Positions 62,516-64,000 of a stretch of DNA of 64,000 nucleotides are shown one piece after another. The notes under the pieces were generated by a model that saw only the letters and a program-made list of their open reading frames with translations, made no database searches and had not been told where the DNA came from. How positions within the stretch are numbered: position 1 is the first letter of the stretch; each line of letters starts with the position of its first letter. Location: the NCBI GenBank assembly GCA_964538455.1, contig CAZIDZ010000012.1, positions 1 through 64,000 of the forward strand. Reading direction: 5' to 3'. This DNA comes from JAZDLX01 sp964538455 (GTDB taxonomy: Bacteria; Electryoneota; Electryoneia; Electryoneales; Electryoneaceae). Both the position numbers and the translations under genes were made by a program.

Positions 62516-62968
62516 CTAGTCTGCCAGAATCCTGACGAACTCCGTGCTCAAACCTTCGTACAGAGGCTCGTAGAAATCCCATTCCTCCGGGTGGTATTCG
62601 TCGAGGTAGTAGACGTGCCGGATGCCGACGGCGGCGATCATCTTCGCGCAGTTGAAGCAGGGCATCACGGTGACGTACATGTCACAGCCGTCCGTCGAGG
62701 GGCCGAACCTGGCCGCCTGGGCGATGGCGTTCATCTCGGCGTGCACCGTGCGTACGCAATGGCCGTTGTGCATCGCGTGCCCGGCCTCGTCGCAGGTGAC
62801 GCTGCCGGACGGCGCCCCCCCGTACCCGCTGGCGATCACCCGTTTATCCCTGACGATCACTGCCCCGACGCGCGCCCGGTCGCAGGTCATGAACTGCGAC
62901 CAGAAACGGGCGAGGTCGGTGAACCGTCTCTGCCACTTGTCCGGGTGCAGGGCTTCCCTGGCGATCAT
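62516..62968 (-). CDS. Deoxycytidylate (dCMP) deaminase-like protein
   Basis: A 150-residue zinc deaminase: HAEMNAIAQAA gives the His ligand and catalytic Glu, and PCFNCAKMI the two Cys ligands. VGAVIVRDKRVIASGYGGAP and the CDEAGHAMHNGHCVRTVH segment are those of the dCMP deaminase/ComEB group, which feeds dUMP to thymidylate synthesis. It overlaps the thioesterase gene by 4 bases. Confidence 0.9.
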   Translation of the reverse strand: MIAREALHPDKWQRRFTDLARFWSQFMTCDRARVGAVIVRDKRVIASGYGGAPSGSVTCDEAGHAMHNGHCVRTVHAEMNAIAQAARFGPSTDGCDMYVTVMPCFNCAKMIAAVGIRHVYYLDEYHPEEWDFYEPLYEGLSTEFVRILAD

Positions 62969-63423
62969 TCGGCTCCTCCGCCGCTTGCCTTGGAGGCTTC
63001 GAGTGCCTCGTTTATCAGTTTAATCATGCTTTCTGGCGGCCGGACAGGTTTCGAGTCTTCAACCCGGAACCAGATTCCAGTTTGCTTTGCCCGGGCGCGC
63101 ACTTCGCCGTCCACGGTGAATTCCGCGTGAAGCCCGAAGCGGAGACGGCCGCCCGGAACAACCCACATCGTGCCGATCACTTTCTCGAAAAGCCTGATCT
63201 GGCGCAGGAAATCGATCTCGGTGCGCAGCAGGGCGGGCATCACGCCGGACTTCGCCTCCTGCTCGAGCGGGTGGTAGCGGTCGAGCCAGGCGAGGCGCAG
63301 ATCCTCCAGCCAGCGGACGTAGCTGATGTTGCTGACGTGGCTGGACGCGTCGATGTCGTACGTTTTCGGCACGAATTCCAGCGTCACTGGCAGGATTCGG
63401 GGTGATGAGTCAGGCGCAGCCAC
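62965..63423 (-). CDS. 4-hydroxybenzoyl-CoA thioesterase-like (hotdog) protein
   Basis: The 152-residue hotdog-fold protein has DIDASSHVSNISYVRWLEDL, with the Asp/His-Asn arrangement of the 4HBT family, and then FLRQIRLFEKVIGTMWVV. It probably hydrolyses acyl-CoA esters of unknown type. It lies between the GDPD gene (24 bases upstream) and dCMP deaminase (4-bp overlap) in one minus-strand operon. Confidence 0.85.
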   Translation of the reverse strand: MAAPDSSPRILPVTLEFVPKTYDIDASSHVSNISYVRWLEDLRLAWLDRYHPLEQEAKSGVMPALLRTEIDFLRQIRLFEKVIGTMWVVPGGRLRFGLHAEFTVDGEVRARAKQTGIWFRVEDSKPVRPPESMIKLINEALEASKASGGGAE

Positions 63424-63447
63424 ACTTAAACTCCCGGTTTATGTGGG

Positions 63448-64000
63448 TCACTGCTTGCGTTTCCTCGAGCTCTTCTTCGCCGTCTTCGGTTTTGGCTTTG
63501 CCTTCGGCGGGTTTTTCAGCGATGCAATCGCTTTTACCACCGCGGGAACGTTGTCCGTCGAGAGCACATCCGCGCCGTTCCGGTAAAGGTCCTCGTAAAC
63601 GCCGATCCCCCTCGCCGCGGCCTTTCGGTCAAGGTTGCCCATCGTCCCTAAAATGCAGCGGATCCGCTTTGCGTGGAGAAGGTCGTAAAGCGCCTTGTCC
63701 GCTTCGGTGATCCCCACAAAGGCGATCATGTTCTTCACGGGAATCCCTGCGTCGACGAGGCGTTTCAGATCCTCCTCGTTGCGGATGTTCACCGACAACA
63801 TCAGTTCGGGGTCGAGTTTGTGGTAGGCAACCGCCTGGTTGGCGTTGTAGGTGATCACCAGCGCATACCCCTTGGCGTCGTGCTCCGCAATCGCCGCGAC
63901 GATCTGTTCGGGGTGGACGGTATGCTTCACATCGACCGTGAGGATCGCCCGTCCGCGAGCCCAGTCCAGCACTTCGCCGAAGGTGGGGGAGTGGAGGCCC
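63448..64000 (-). CDS. Glycerophosphodiester phosphodiesterase family protein (5' partial)
   Basis: The reading frame is open to the right edge of the window (residues GLHSPTFGEVLDWARGRAIL), so the gene starts beyond it; the GTG at 63972 is unlikely to be the start. The visible part is the second half of a GDPD TIM barrel: ILTVDVKHTVHPEQIVAAI, MLSVNIRNEEDLKRLVDAG, and GVYEDLYRNGADVLSTDNVP with the closing DVLSTD motif. It ends in a Lys/Arg/Pro-rich tail (KPKPKTAKKSSRKRKQ), which is not part of the barrel. It would hydrolyse glycerophosphodiesters or a related substrate. Confidence 0.85.
   Translation of the reverse strand, partial: GLHSPTFGEVLDWARGRAILTVDVKHTVHPEQIVAAIAEHDAKGYALVITYNANQAVAYHKLDPELMLSVNIRNEEDLKRLVDAGIPVKNMIAFVGITEADKALYDLLHAKRIRCILGTMGNLDRKAAARGIGVYEDLYRNGADVLSTDNVPAVVKAIASLKNPPKAKPKPKTAKKSSRKRKQ

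Overview
The window is 64 kb of GC-rich bacterial DNA with one assembly gap of 100 Ns (3246-3345), which points to a draft or metagenome-derived assembly. Two secreted proteins end in type IX secretion (T9SS) sorting domains with the YPNPFNP signature (28204-30354 and 38073-39521), and a PorV/PorQ-like outer-membrane protein is present (15121-16101). Together with MacAB/TolC-type export, lipoproteins and outer-membrane proteins, this suggests a Gram-negative member of the FCB superphylum or a neighbouring candidate phylum. I cannot place it more precisely from sequence alone. I see no rRNA, tRNA, CRISPR array, prophage or intact insertion sequence.

Layout. 0-8 kb: the 3' end of a PD40 beta-propeller gene, a SagB-type nitroreductase, a methyltransferase, a GT39-like glycosyltransferase interrupted by the gap, a YtcJ-like amidohydrolase, an exported protein and a methylglutaconyl-CoA-hydratase-like crotonase. 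8-14.3 kb (minus strand): two tandem phosphate acyltransferase-like genes, then a complete arginine-to-spermidine operon under an XRE-cupin regulator: speH-type AdoMet decarboxylase, pyruvoyl arginine decarboxylase, spermidine synthase and agmatinase. 14.4-17.8 kb: a conserved hypothetical overlapping the PorV-like gene, a stand-alone receiver domain and a DJ-1/PfpI protein. 17.9-27.2 kb: a large minus-strand export operon (Yip1 protein, TolC-like channel, MacA-like adaptor, one ATPase, then four MacB-like permeases in a B-A-B-A order). 27.2-30.4 kb: an AT-richer stretch with no gene, followed by a 14-repeat LVIVD T9SS cargo.

30.4-38 kb: HtpG, two paralogous mini membrane proteins, a CbpA-like DnaJ, an M24 peptidase, an Rrf2 regulator and an acyl-CoA carboxylase alpha chain split into two overlapping genes. 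38-46 kb: a T9SS beta-helix protein with a TetR regulator and two AcrR-like operator sites, then a methyltransferase, a DUF4287 protein, an OPT transporter, a lipocalin and an orphan TrpF-like protein. 46-51.4 kb: a PD40 lipoprotein, a DUF4139 protein, lysS and alr. 51.6-54.6 kb: a DUF5320-DUF134-DUF5320-radical SAM-methyltransferase cluster. 54.7-64 kb: cysE-cysK, an 806-residue FtsX-type permease, a polytopic membrane protein, prfB with its programmed +1 frameshift, a lipoprotein, a dCMP deaminase-like enzyme, a thioesterase and a partial GDPD.

Most operons are tightly packed with 4-bp ATGA or GTGA stop/start overlaps. Gene ends are repeatedly marked by long perfect or near-perfect inverted repeats (17.9, 41.5, 45.9, 48.6 and 54.7 kb), plus a half copy at 62.5 kb. 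These look like dispersed REP-like elements rather than ordinary terminators.
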